Source: Fistulifera solaris (Eukaryota; Bacillariophyta; Bacillariophyceae; Naviculales; Stauroneidaceae). From it: a DNA stretch of 64,000 nt. Numbering within the stretch: the stretch's first letter is position 1; each line of letters starts with the position of its first letter. Shown piece after piece: positions 23,917-33,695 of the stretch. Below the pieces are notes generated by a model. The model was not told the origin of the DNA, ran no database searches, and saw only the letters and a program-made list of their open reading frames with translations. Made by a program: the position numbers and the translations under genes. The stretch lies in the NCBI GenBank assembly GCA_030295235.1, contig AP026128.1, positions 248,001-312,000 on the forward strand, given 5' to 3'.

Positions 23917-24485
23917 ATTCGTTTATATAATATGTAACGCGGTCTTTGGTTTTCAAAACATAGGAAGATCAGCAACGGCTGAAACAAATCTGGTTTGCTC
24001 GTCAACAAAAGCGCGAAATGGATTTTGGAAACCAGTGATCGCCGACGGCACTATGACCGTTGGAGTAGCACGCCTGCTATTAGGAGAACTTGTGAAGAAC
24101 TATCCGAATTCGCACTATCTGGAGAATTGTACCTGGTTGACACCATTGGCCAACTAGCCCAGAAATGTTGAACACCGCAAAAATAAGAGAAACAACAAAG
24201 CAATAACTTGCCCACATCCTGTCATTCGCTTTGCAGTAAAACAACGTAAAAGAGACATTCACCTTCTTCATGAAAACCATTACGCCGTGTATATCCGACA
24301 AAAAGAGAGCGATGAATGTTCAAACTATAAAGAATCACGTGTCTACGGTATGACAACTGTAACTTCTCGTCAGTTGGTCAATCCGCTTTCCCAAGTTTCT
24401 TCAAATCAATATGCATCGTAAACAACCGGCATCATTATCTCATCGCGAAATTTAGTGGATATGTCGAGTCATCTTCCTTTCAAAG
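23917..24485. other. Intergenic region between DUF389 copies, 569 bp
   Basis: Upstream of copy 1 and downstream of copy 2, so it probably holds the copy 1 promoter. A short minus-strand frame (24080-24301) has no support as a gene. No repeat is recognisable. Confidence 0.4.
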
Positions 24486-25765
24486 TCAATCATCACACAT
24501 CCGAGCGAGATTGCTGGATGACCGAACCGGCTGCAGGACCGCCCGATTCTGGTAAATTTTTCGCGCGGCTCCCAAATCCTCCCAAAAAATCTGACGAAAT
24601 GTGAGATGGAATATGCGTGGGTCAATAGGGACGGAAAAAGACTTGCAAAGCTTACCCTCTTTCCACGGGAAGTACTTCTTTCATACGAAACATGATCATA
24701 CTCGAAATCCACACCAAGAATACGTTTGCTACCGTTATGCCTGTATTTCCGACCAAATCCGTGCATGATGAGTTTCGATGTAATAGCAAAACAGATATGC
24801 CCGTGAAGTATGCTTACCTATAGATGTACGTCCCGCCCGCCGGTAATCATCAAAATCGGGAGGATAAACGTACTCCGATAGCGCGTCATTTTCCGCAACG
24901 TCTACCGGTAGAACAACTCTCGAATCGCGCGTAAATATGTGAGCCACCCAAATAATACCTGTATTGACTGCTGGCGGCAACAGAGACGCGGAAATGGCGA
25001 CTCCGACCAAAGAACTCGTGTTGTCATCGAGAAGAGATACGGCAACGCCAAGGCCCGAAAAGAACGCGACGGGACAGGAAATGTACAAGTTGACGATATC
25101 ACCTCGAATTTCCATTTCTGGAGTAGGCCAATCGTCGGATAAACCTGTCGGACCTGTGATAAGTCCGATCAAAGCTCCGATTGCAACGCAGGCAAATATG
25201 GAAATGAGCTCCGTCATGAGGGCCCGCTTCACCATCGACCAATCACGAATGGTGGCTCCGTACGCCAAACCAATCACGGGACCCATGATGGGAGAGACCA
25301 GCATTGACGCTATCACTGTAGCATTGCTGTTGGAAACGAGACCAAGGCCGGCCAGAATGGAAGCAACAACCAACAAAACATTGTAATTGAAATTCATGCG
25401 GAAGCCGTATCGTATTTTTTCGTGCACTATACAAAAACAAGATGAGAAAAACAGATTCGTGGAAAAGAGGCAATACAAGAATATGCACGAGATAGAAGAT
25501 GATCTCCTCAATCAGTCATTGCATTTCTACAAGACTTACTTTCTCGAATCCGTTTGACTTGTTCGGCCGACAGCTCTGCAATCTCCGTGCAGTCTACAAA
25601 AATCTTGACAAAATCACGCAATTTGACATTGCCTATCAAGCCGGTTGTTTCCTCGACAGGCTCAATGTGGTGCGTTTCCACGGGTGCTGCTTCCGGTAAC
25701 AGCACTGCGGGTAAGCTTATCTCCCCCGCCGGTTCGACGGAGATTCCATCCCCTGAAACACTCAT
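24486..25765 (-). CDS. DUF389 multi-pass membrane protein, copy 2
   Basis: Tandem paralogue of the gene at 22675 with the same four-exon plan: 25765-25540, 25426-24818, 24740-24656, 24590-24486. The first three exons join cleanly (MHEKIRYGFRMNFNYNVLL; then GITVANVFLVWISSM). The core is nearly the same as copy 1: NSNATVIASMLVSPIMGPV, SLLDDNTSSLVGVAISASLLPP, NTGIIWVAH. Exon 3 carries a few extra residues (MIMFR) not in copy 1. The last exon matches copy 1 (FWEDLGAARKIYQNRAVLQ) only if one base is added at the T6 run near its start, which also makes the total length divisible by three. Exon positions are conserved, so the duplication came after the introns. Confidence 0.83.
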
Positions 25766-26345
25766 CGCACAAAGAATTGATAGAGCAAATCGAGAAAAAA
25801 ATTACAGAGCAGGAAACCGCAGCTTGCAGAACATCAACAAAGCATGAACGAAAAAAGAATGATAATGGAAACGCTTTACCGCCACGATAGATAGCGTTTC
25901 TGCGTATTTTTGTTTGACTCCGTTCCAAACGAATCCCGTTTCAGTACCGCGTTAAGTCCCGTGAGAAACACTTCGATTTCTGACATCCCCACGACTGGAT
26001 TTGCAGTCTAGTTAGGCTATCTTTAGTCGCATCGCGATTGAATAACGCACGTTTGACTGACTCGATTATTCGTCCGAAAAACATCATCGCAACACGCAGC
26101 AAACGATGAATGAATAATAAAGAGTCTGCGCTTTGAAATGATGTAAGCACGCTTCGACCCGTTTCATTTGTATCGAATGCATTTTATTCATCGTCACGCC
26201 GTGTTTTAATCGATTTCTTCTTTTCTGCTTTGACCCTCTCGAACGAAAGCAGCCAGTATATTCTGCGTTGATTGAATGAAATTGGCGCATTTTTTCTTCT
26301 CTGCTACTCACGTGCCGCGCGTGGATAGCGCCTCATAAAACTCGC
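25766..26345. other. Divergent intergenic region, 580 bp
   Basis: Between DUF389 copy 2 (minus) and the DUF2256 gene (plus). No gene, RNA or repeat is recognisable. Confidence 0.4.
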
Positions 26346-27017
26346 ATGCCCCGCGGAGTCAAAAAGGAGCATCTGCCCTCGAAAATATGTGTCATGTGTC
26401 ATCGTCCTTTTAACTGGCGAAAAAAGTGGGAAAGTTGCTGGGATGAAGTGACGACTTGCTCCAAATCCTGTAATCGACAACGTCGTGCGGACCAACAACA
26501 AATGAACCGGAGACTTGCCACGGCGTTGAGTTCCATTCCCAATGACAACTTAGAAGACGAAGTGACTGATTTCGATACTAAATTGGACGGTAATGATGTT
26601 TTGGTGAGCGAGATACAATCAGCTGTTGATCAACACATGATAGACGATGCAAGTGTCGGATCAAGTTCATCAGTCGAGTGTGCCAGTACTCTCTCCATAT
26701 TGAATAAGGATGACACCAAAGACGAAGACGTTGAAATATTAGACCCTCGAGCCGCCCGCAAAGCTGCCAAGAAACTCGCCAAATTGGAACGAAGAGCGAA
26801 ACGAGAAGGAAAAGCCGATTGCGGACAAAAGTCCTGCGACGTGTGTCAAAAGTCGGTCAACTTACTGATTCGCTGTACCATCGATGCGTCGGGTGAATGG
26901 AAAATGGTGTGTGGAAAATGCTGGCATTCCGTCAGTGGAGGTGTGGTGGACGGCGATGCGAATCATCCTCATTATCGGTACGGAGGGCTCTGGAAAAATC
27001 GTTCACGAAGTGCTTGA
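26346..27017 (+). CDS. DUF2256 zinc-finger protein with added C-terminal Cys motif
   Basis: Single exon, 223 residues. The N-terminal 50 residues match DUF2256, a small bacterial domain: KEHLPSKICVMCHRPFNWRKK, W..CWDEVTTCSKSCNRQRR, with four cysteines likely to bind zinc. Bacterial members usually consist of little more than this domain. Here an acidic low-complexity middle (about 55-130) and a basic coil (ARKAAKKLAKLERRAKREGK) follow, then a second cysteine cluster (CGQKSCDVCQK...CTID...MVCGKCW) that could be another zinc ribbon. The family function is not known to me; a role with nucleic acid is a guess from the basic coil and zinc motifs. Confidence 0.8.
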   Translation: MPRGVKKEHLPSKICVMCHRPFNWRKKWESCWDEVTTCSKSCNRQRRADQQQMNRRLATALSSIPNDNLEDEVTDFDTKLDGNDVLVSEIQSAVDQHMIDDASVGSSSSVECASTLSILNKDDTKDEDVEILDPRAARKAAKKLAKLERRAKREGKADCGQKSCDVCQKSVNLLIRCTIDASGEWKMVCGKCWHSVSGGVVDGDANHPHYRYGGLWKNRSRSA

Positions 27018-27297
27018 TTATTCATCAGGATGACTTATTTATATTCGGAGCATAAAGACGATTATTAATAGCTCCGCAAAGTTATTAGACAGTTGCGACT
27101 CGACGGAACCGGGGATGGGCACTTTGAATGAATCACGATTGCCAACGCACGGACGGCGGAAGTGCGTTCACACAAAACCACGAAATCGTTTTCAAAGAAA
27201 TATAGCAGCGCAACAACGTAAAAACAGACTCCTGTTTTCATTATACAGTTTGATTTTGTAATATCATCTACCGTAAGAAGACCTAATATTTCCAAAG

Positions 27298-29067
27298 ATG
27301 GATCCTCAAGGTGACAGCAGTACGGGTATGTCACGTGCAGCCAAGAAACGGGCGAAAAAGAAGCAAAAGTTAAATGTTGATCGAAACGACGCCGAGCCGG
27401 CAGACGCACCATCCGGCAGCAAAGAAGAGACATTGAAAGATCCGGAAAGCAAAGCTGTCCAAAAACGTAAATTTGTTCGTGTCAAGGAAGAGGAGACGAG
27501 TGCAGACGACGATGATGATTCATCGCTGCAGCCTTCTCAATCTTTGCAGTACCAGACTCTGGTCGAGATTCTCAGAGATACCAAGAATAGCATGACCGCG
27601 AGTCAAAGATCTCGTGCTACACTCGAATTTCTTCTTGGCAAAGTGTCGGCAGCGGAATTTTATGCCAAGTATTGGGAACAGAACCCGCTTTTCATACAAA
27701 AAACGACCGATACACACGCCAGGCGATTCGAGCACTTGCTCTCCAAAAGCAGAATTAAGGAAATATTACAAGAGAAAGCAACTTACTATGGACGTGACTT
27801 AAACGTGGCACGGTACGAAAAATCGAAAGATGGTGTGAAACGACGTGTCACATTGGATCGGTTGAAGGATAAGGTTGTTTGTGAAGAAGATCCGACGGAT
27901 GTAAGAAATTTTGTCAAGGTAGATCCAGATGATATTTGGACACACTATGAACGTGGCTGCACGATACGACTCCTGTGCCCACATGAACACTCTGATGAGA
28001 TACAAGCATTGCTGAGCACATTGGAATTGGAATGGGGCTGCATGGTGGGAGCGAACGCTTATTTGACTCCTCCCAATAGCTCACAGGGTTTCGCACCCCA
28101 TTATGATGACATCGAGGCATTTTGCTTGCAATTAGAGGGAAAGAAGAGATGGAAAGTGTACGCTCCCCTCAATCCAGAGTCAGTATTACCTCGTTTTTCG
28201 AGTTCCGATTTTAGAGAGGAGGACTTGGTCGGAATTCAGCCCGTACTGGATGTCGTTTTGGAAGCAGGTGATATGCTGTACATGCCTCGCGGTTGGATAC
28301 ACCAAGCGTGTACCTTGCGTTCCGGTGCAGAAGATAATGAACATTCGTTGCACTTGACGGTTTCGGCCATGCAACAATGGGCTTGGGCTGATTTAATGGA
28401 AGTCGTATTTCCTGAAGCAGTTCAGGCTGCTGCAGAAAGTGCAAAGTCGAATGAACTTCGGCAAGGTCTTCCCCGCAATTTCCTTGATTACATGGGCGCG
28501 ATGCACGACAATAATCCTGACAAAATGCCTGAAGCTCTTAAAATGTTGGCGAAGAGAGTCGAGTCACAGGACGAAGTAGATGCCAAAACAAAGGCACTTA
28601 AACGACAAGAAAGGTTTCGTTCAGAAGCGAAAAGGAGAATTATGGCGGTTGCGAATGAGGCCGTGGAGCTTTTGGACGCTGCATGTGATCAAATGGGGAA
28701 GCGTTTCATCTCGGATCGTCAACCGCCTGTCTGGTCCGAAGAAGAGAGGGAGATATTGTATGCTGAAACAAAAATTCTTCCGTCACACCTGTGTCGACTT
28801 GCTCGTCCGGGAATCGCTCGTCTTGTTCTTGAGGACGACAAAGCAGTTGTCTATCATTGCAATGACAATGCTCGTACCTACCGTGCGCATGCATTGAGTC
28901 CTCTTGAATTTGAACTTGACGACGCTCCAGCCATTGAGCAGCTATTGGGAACCACCGAACCACAATGGATATGCGTCGCTGACCTGGTTCATGATACAAT
29001 GGAAGATAGAGTCGGTGTCGCTCAAGCATTGTATGACGAGAACATACTGCTTCTACGAGAAGGATAA
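27298..29067 (+). CDS. JmjC-domain ribosomal oxygenase (NO66/MINA53 type)
   Basis: Fe(II)/2-oxoglutarate oxygenase that hydroxylates histidines of ribosomal proteins in the known family members. Single exon, 589 residues. A basic N-terminus (AAKKRAKKKQK) probably acts as a nuclear/nucleolar signal. The domain opens with FYAKYWEQNPLFIQK, typical of the family. The metal site is HYDDIEAFCLQLEGKKRWK (His and Asp ligands, with the 2-oxoglutarate-site Lys nearby) and GWIHQA (second His). A winged-helix-like C-terminal region follows. Overall order and length fit ROX proteins; NO66 and MINA53 types are not separated here. It converges with the heat shock factor gene, 114 bp apart. Confidence 0.9.
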   Translation: MDPQGDSSTGMSRAAKKRAKKKQKLNVDRNDAEPADAPSGSKEETLKDPESKAVQKRKFVRVKEEETSADDDDDSSLQPSQSLQYQTLVEILRDTKNSMTASQRSRATLEFLLGKVSAAEFYAKYWEQNPLFIQKTTDTHARRFEHLLSKSRIKEILQEKATYYGRDLNVARYEKSKDGVKRRVTLDRLKDKVVCEEDPTDVRNFVKVDPDDIWTHYERGCTIRLLCPHEHSDEIQALLSTLELEWGCMVGANAYLTPPNSSQGFAPHYDDIEAFCLQLEGKKRWKVYAPLNPESVLPRFSSSDFREEDLVGIQPVLDVVLEAGDMLYMPRGWIHQACTLRSGAEDNEHSLHLTVSAMQQWAWADLMEVVFPEAVQAAAESAKSNELRQGLPRNFLDYMGAMHDNNPDKMPEALKMLAKRVESQDEVDAKTKALKRQERFRSEAKRRIMAVANEAVELLDAACDQMGKRFISDRQPPVWSEEEREILYAETKILPSHLCRLARPGIARLVLEDDKAVVYHCNDNARTYRAHALSPLEFELDDAPAIEQLLGTTEPQWICVADLVHDTMEDRVGVAQALYDENILLLREG

Positions 29068-29181
29068 GAGCAAGTAGCGAGTGCATGTAGCTAAAGAAAT
29101 GAGTTGCTCTTAAATGAATTTCACTACATAAGGGAACTTGTCCTACACTATTTGACATACAGTACCTGGTAAGCCCCCACT

Positions 29182-30929
29182 TCAAATAGTAGCCGTCCTC
29201 TCGGTATCCTGCTGCATTGGCTGGGTAGCAGCCTGAAGTTGCGAAGCTAAATCGAAATTATCAGCACCAAGATCTCCTTTGTTCATACTTTCGTGAAGAT
29301 GACTAAGACCCGTCTCACCCGTCATTCCTTCTCCGGTTGCCGATTGCTGCTGCAAGAAAGAGCCGGCGGCGCCTCCAGCTGCCAAAGCCTCTTGCAGTTT
29401 GTTTAATGTGGCACTATCGACTTGTCCGGACGTGTTGTCCGGCATCAAACCGTTATCTTCCGGAAGGCTCGAATGGCGTTTATCGACCTCCGGGTAAGCA
29501 TGGCTAACACTTTCTTCCTCTTGATTCTTCTCACCGTCGGATCCTCCTGCCTCCTCTGGCACATGCCCTTTCTCGTCATCATCCATATCCGCACCAGATC
29601 CTTTCTTCATGCGCTTCATCTTCATGCAAAGTTGGGGGCAATCACGGACAAACATCTCATGAAAGTACGAATTGTGGTCGTTACCGGAAACGATTCGTCG
29701 GAAGCCCCATCCATTCACCTGGTTGTGAGGAAAGAAAAGCGACAAAAGTGAGTATTCGGGTTGGATTGGATACCCTTATGCAATGAACGAACGATTGTTG
29801 CGACCCAAGGTCGACCTTCAAATGAAGGTTTCGACGCAAGATCGTCCTCCTGCTCTGACAATTTTTTACTTACTTGGCGCATAAATGAAGCATACCTAGT
29901 TGCGAGGAAAGAAAAGCGACAAAAAGTGAGTTTTAAGATCGGCCTCCTGCTCTCAAGAAAACCAAACACTTACTTTGCATGTCGGAAATACAGAGGAATG
30001 ACCACTTGTTCAAAGACAGGAGGCTTGAGGATGCGCCACGATCGTCCGTGAGGGTTCCAGCAAATGCACTCCTGAAATTCCGGGTTCGAAAGGATTTGGT
30101 GCAGTTTCAGAGGGAAGGGCGGTTCTTTCTTGCCCTTGCCCGCAAAGGGTTCGGCCCATTCGGCTTCCGGTTTGTCAATCTTGGGCACTTGAGAATTCAT
30201 GAGCCCCGATCCCGACAAGGCGGAAGAGAGTTGCAACGGAAGACCAGCTTGCGGCGGTCCAGCTTGTCCCAAATTGAGCCCAGCGGCGGCCATGACGGGC
30301 AAACCCTGTTGAAGGAGCTGTTGAGCCATTTGCAACTGTTGGAGCTGTTGCAATTGCTGAGGATTCAGTTGACCCCCCAACATCATTCCCGCGAGCGCCA
30401 TGGGGTTGAACAGACCACCTCCCAACAAAAACTGCTGCGGATTGAACTGTTGCTGATTGTTCTGCTGCTGCTGATTCTGATTAAAAGCTTGTTGTTGCTG
30501 CTGCTGCTGTTGCTGCGGTTGTTGAAAGTTCGGAAATGCCATGGGCTGTTGCGAAGAACCATTGTCATTGGGAGCCGCCATGATGTTGCCTGAGATGCCG
30601 CTACTCGAATTGTCATCTCCGGGTCCCTTTTCTTGAATACCACTGTTGTTCATTGCCTGTTGTTGTTGCTGCTGCTGCTGTTGCTGCTGCAACTGCATCT
30701 GAAGTTGCTGGAGCTGCTGCGGAGTAGCTCCATTGAGAAAGGGAAACCCGGCCGGTGCACCATTGTTTTGTTGCTGTTGAGGCTGAGGCTGTTGAAAATT
30801 CTGGACGGGCACGTTGTTATTGTTTTGTGCTGCTGCGGCGTTTCCTTCTCCTTCATTCTCGCCTTGAGAGGATTGCTGCTGAAGCTGCTGCAACTGTTGA
30901 AGTTGTTGCAATAAAGTGGAGGCGTCCAT
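29182..30929 (-). CDS. Heat shock transcription factor with N-terminal poly-Q region
   Basis: Binds heat-shock elements (inverted nGAAn) and activates stress genes. Three exons: 30929-29974, 29895-29874 (a 22-nt micro-exon) and 29718-29182; about 504 residues. The ATG at 30929 has a strong ACCATGG context. The first 270 residues are Gln/Asn/Pro-rich with long Q runs, probably disordered and activating. The DNA-binding domain follows: PFPLKLHQILSNPEF, CICWNPHGRSWRILKP, VIPLYFRHAK, then YASFMRQ from the micro-exon, then VNGWGFRR and HEMFVRDCP. In most HSFs the DNA-binding domain sits near the N-terminus, so the long leader is unusual. No clear heptad trimerisation repeat follows; the tail is acidic and Gly/Ser-rich. 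The two introns around the micro-exon resemble each other (see findings). Diatoms have an expanded HSF family. Confidence 0.93.
29719..29973 (-). repeat. Duplicated intron sequence around a 22-nt micro-exon
   Basis: Intron A (29896-29973, 78 nt) and intron B (29719-29873, 155 nt) of the heat shock factor share their 3' parts. Plus-strand 29896-29931 and 29719-29753 are about 90% identical (GAGGAAAGAAAAGCGACAAA core), and a second block (AGATCG.CCTCCTGCTCT) also matches. Both have GTAAGT donors. This looks like a tandem or transposed duplication of intron sequence. Confidence 0.75.
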
Positions 30930-31640
30930 GGTATCTTTTTCAAAAGACAAACAAAAACTCTTTTGCTTTCGGTCGATCAGAAGTCTTTTGAATGCGTTTC
31001 TTGTTTGCTTCGCTGGCTGGACCGAAACCGGCGTTGTTCGCTTTGAGATCTTTCTGAAGCCAGTACAAAATGAACGTGGATTTCTACGTGGAAAAGAAAT
31101 TCCGTGCCTCGCTTTCGGAAGGAGATGCGAAAAGATTCTCTTTGACGACCTTCTTTCGTAGACAATCTACTGTTCTTGAGTACATGTTGTTTGATAGTGA
31201 TTAGGTTTATTTAGAGCCTTGCTCCTGAAATTTCAACGGTTGCGGGCCGGCGAGCGCGTGTCCATTCCGAAAATAAAATAAGTAGTACTTTTGGCTTCAT
31301 AGTCGTTTACTCGTAGTACTTAGATTACTGACAGAGAAAGTCTTTCTCCTTCCACCAATCATGACTGCCATCTGTGTCATTTTGTGTCATTCATATGACG
31401 TCATGGACCGAACACCGAACTTCGAAGAAAACCAGAAACGAGGTCACGGATTTGCAGGACCCGAACGTCAGTGAGGCAATGGTTGTGCGAGTACTTTCTG
31501 TGTGATACCAACGGTACAGCTCGGTATAGCTCATTACTTTTTCGCCTCGGAAGGCAATTCAAAGCCTTTCTCATTATTGCATCCATTCCTCATTCTTTGG
31601 TTCCATTTTTTCATCGACCTCAAGAAGGAGTCAAGCAACG
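30930..31640. other. Divergent intergenic region, 711 bp
   Basis: Between the heat shock factor (minus) and mannitol dehydrogenase (plus). It contains a TGACGTCA palindrome at 31396-31403, about 240 bp before the dehydrogenase start. Open frames here are short and unsupported. Confidence 0.45.
31396..31403. promoter_or_regulatory. CRE/bZIP-type palindrome TGACGTCA
   Basis: Perfect 8-bp bZIP site in the divergent promoter region of the heat shock factor and mannitol dehydrogenase. Function is inferred from the motif alone. Confidence 0.3.
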
Positions 31641-33315
31641 ATGAGGTTATCGAATGCAATCTTACCCGCGATCGGACGCCATGGCGTGGCGGTTCCAAAC
31701 TACGATCCGGCCAGTATCACACCCGGGATTTTCCATGTAAGTTTCAGTGAAAGCAAATCAAAGCGCATGCGTTATATAAACTACAATCCGTTGAATCTGT
31801 AGCCTCGAATGATACTTTGTCTCACCCTTTCACCAGGTCGGGACCGGAAATTTTCATCGCGCTCATTTGGGAAATTACATGCACGAACTCTTTCAGCAGG
31901 ACCCCACACAACGACATTGGGGGATTATTGGCAGCAGCGTACGACCGGATACGAAAGATGCCAAGAAGAAACGATTGGCGGACCAAGATTGGTTACAGAC
32001 ACTCGTGATTATGGATGGAGCCAACGCTGATGCCCGGATTCTCGGTAGCATGATCGATTACGTGTCCGTCACGGATCCGGACGACACGTCTCCCATTCTT
32101 CATGCTTTAATGAATCCAGACATTCGCATCGTATCCATGACGATTACCGAAGGTGGCTACTTTTGAATCCGCACACCGGAAAGTTTGATCCGAATCATCC
32201 GGCCATTCGTCAAGATGTGGAAGACATCGATCAGGCGTCGACCATTTTTGGTCTCATTGTCAAAGCTTTGGAGTTGCGTCGCGAACAAGGAATGCCCGCA
32301 TTTACCGTCCTGTCCTGTGACAATGTTCCTCACAATGGTGCGTATAAAAGAACCAGAAGAAGGTGTTATTGTTGTGTGTCTGTGTCTCACTTTTGTTGTG
32401 TTAGGCGACGTCTGTCGCAATGTCATTGTCGGTCTGGCCCAATTGGTCGATCCTTCCCTCGCCGACTGGATTCAAGCCAATGCTTCGTTTCCCAATTCCA
32501 TGGTGGATCGGATTGCCATTGCCACGGGCGATCGGGAACGCTCTTTGATTGAGAAAAAGTACGGATACGAAGACGTCGCTCCGGTCGTCTGCGAACCGTT
32601 CACCCAATGGGTCCTCGAAGATGATTTTTGTCAAGGACGACCGGCCTGGGAACAACTCGAGTCCATTCAGTTTGTGGAGGATGTGGAACCCTTTGAACGG
32701 ATGAAAATTCGGATCCTGAATGGGGGACACGCGTCGTTGTGTTATTCGGCGGCCCTTCTGGACATTGACTTTGTCCATCAGGCCATGGAACATCCCGTAC
32801 TGGGTCCGTTTTTGGATACACTGGAACGCAATGAAATCATTCCGACGGTCGGTCAAGTCCCCGGTATGGATTTGACCGATTATTGGGATACGATTCAATC
32901 GCGGTTTGCCAATTCGGCCATGTGCGATACGGTGGCACGAAATGTGGCGCAAGGATCGGACCGTCAAACCAAATTCATCATTCCCGTGATTCAAGCCAAC
33001 CTGGCGGAAGGTCATTCCGATCTGCAAGGACTCGCGACCGTGAGTGCTTTGTGGTGTCGGTATTGTCAAGGAAAAACCGAAAGTGGTAAAGTGATCGAGC
33101 CCAACGATAATTTATGGGATCGATTACACGAAACAGCTCTATCGGCGATGGATAATCCGGTCGTGTGGTTAGAAATGGAAGATATTTATGGTGATTGTGG
33201 AAAGAATCGTTTGTTTGTGCATCATTTTACGGAAGCTTTGCAAACGATTCAGAAGGAGGGTGTCGAAGCGGCTTTGAAGAAATACGTCGAGTCCTTTGCC
33301 GCAGCTGTGGCTTGA
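31641..33315 (+). CDS. Mannitol 2-dehydrogenase (polyol-specific long-chain family)
   Basis: Interconverts mannitol and fructose with NAD(P). Three exons: 31641-31736, 31837-32337, 32405-33315. Introns are 31737-31836 (100 nt) and 32338-32404 (67 nt). About 502 residues. The N-terminal NAD domain has GRHGVAVPNYD then VGTGNFHRAHLGNY, the fingerprint of the family; SMTITEGGYF, SCDNVPHNGDVCRN and FPNSMVDRIA follow. The C-terminal half has LNGGHASLCYSA and KFIIPVIQANLAEG, with the expected catalytic lysine. The frame breaks once at the T4 run 32161-32164: adding one T gives TEGGYFLNPHTGKFDPNHPAI, as expected, and the total becomes a whole number of codons. It may serve osmolyte or storage carbohydrate metabolism. 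Confidence 0.9.
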
Positions 33316-33695
33316 TGATGAACAGAACTGGAGTTCCTGTCTTTGTTTTTAGTTTGTGTAATGAGTAGTAAAGACAATTTTAGCCAAAAGGGAATGAATG
33401 AATAAGTGTCTTTTAGTTGGATGCGATACATGCCGATCGATCGCTTCGTGTTATTTGCTACTCCAGTACTCCGTACTACGTAATTGCTACGCAAGTCGTC
33501 AGTGTCTTAGCGGTAATAGCTGACAATCTCGTTTGTACGTCGTACGGCGTTTTTCATTTCGTCCATCCGACGATTTTTTCCTCGTTTTTTTTTTCGTCAT
33601 TTTGTTGTCCTTGTTCAGAGTTGTCCTTCCTATACACGTTCATTGACTCTTTTGGGATCCTTTTAGTAACCAATTATACAGAAAGACAAGAGATT
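33316..33695. other. Intergenic region, 380 bp
   Basis: Between mannitol dehydrogenase and the ankyrin-methyltransferase gene, same strand. The frame of the next gene stays open upstream through hydrophobic, low-complexity text that I take as untranslated. Nothing else seen. Confidence 0.4.

Noticed and set aside
24080-24301. Minus-strand hydrophobic frame between the DUF389 copies
   Set aside because: Not similar to either copy, in probable promoter DNA, no splice links; unsupported.
24964-25386. Plus-strand frame opposite DUF389 copy 2
   Set aside because: Lies antisense to strongly conserved coding sequence; a shadow.
33417-33695. Upstream 93-residue extension of the ankyrin-methyltransferase
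   Set aside because: Hydrophobic low-complexity text typical of untranslated DNA; the ATG at 33696 begins normal protein.
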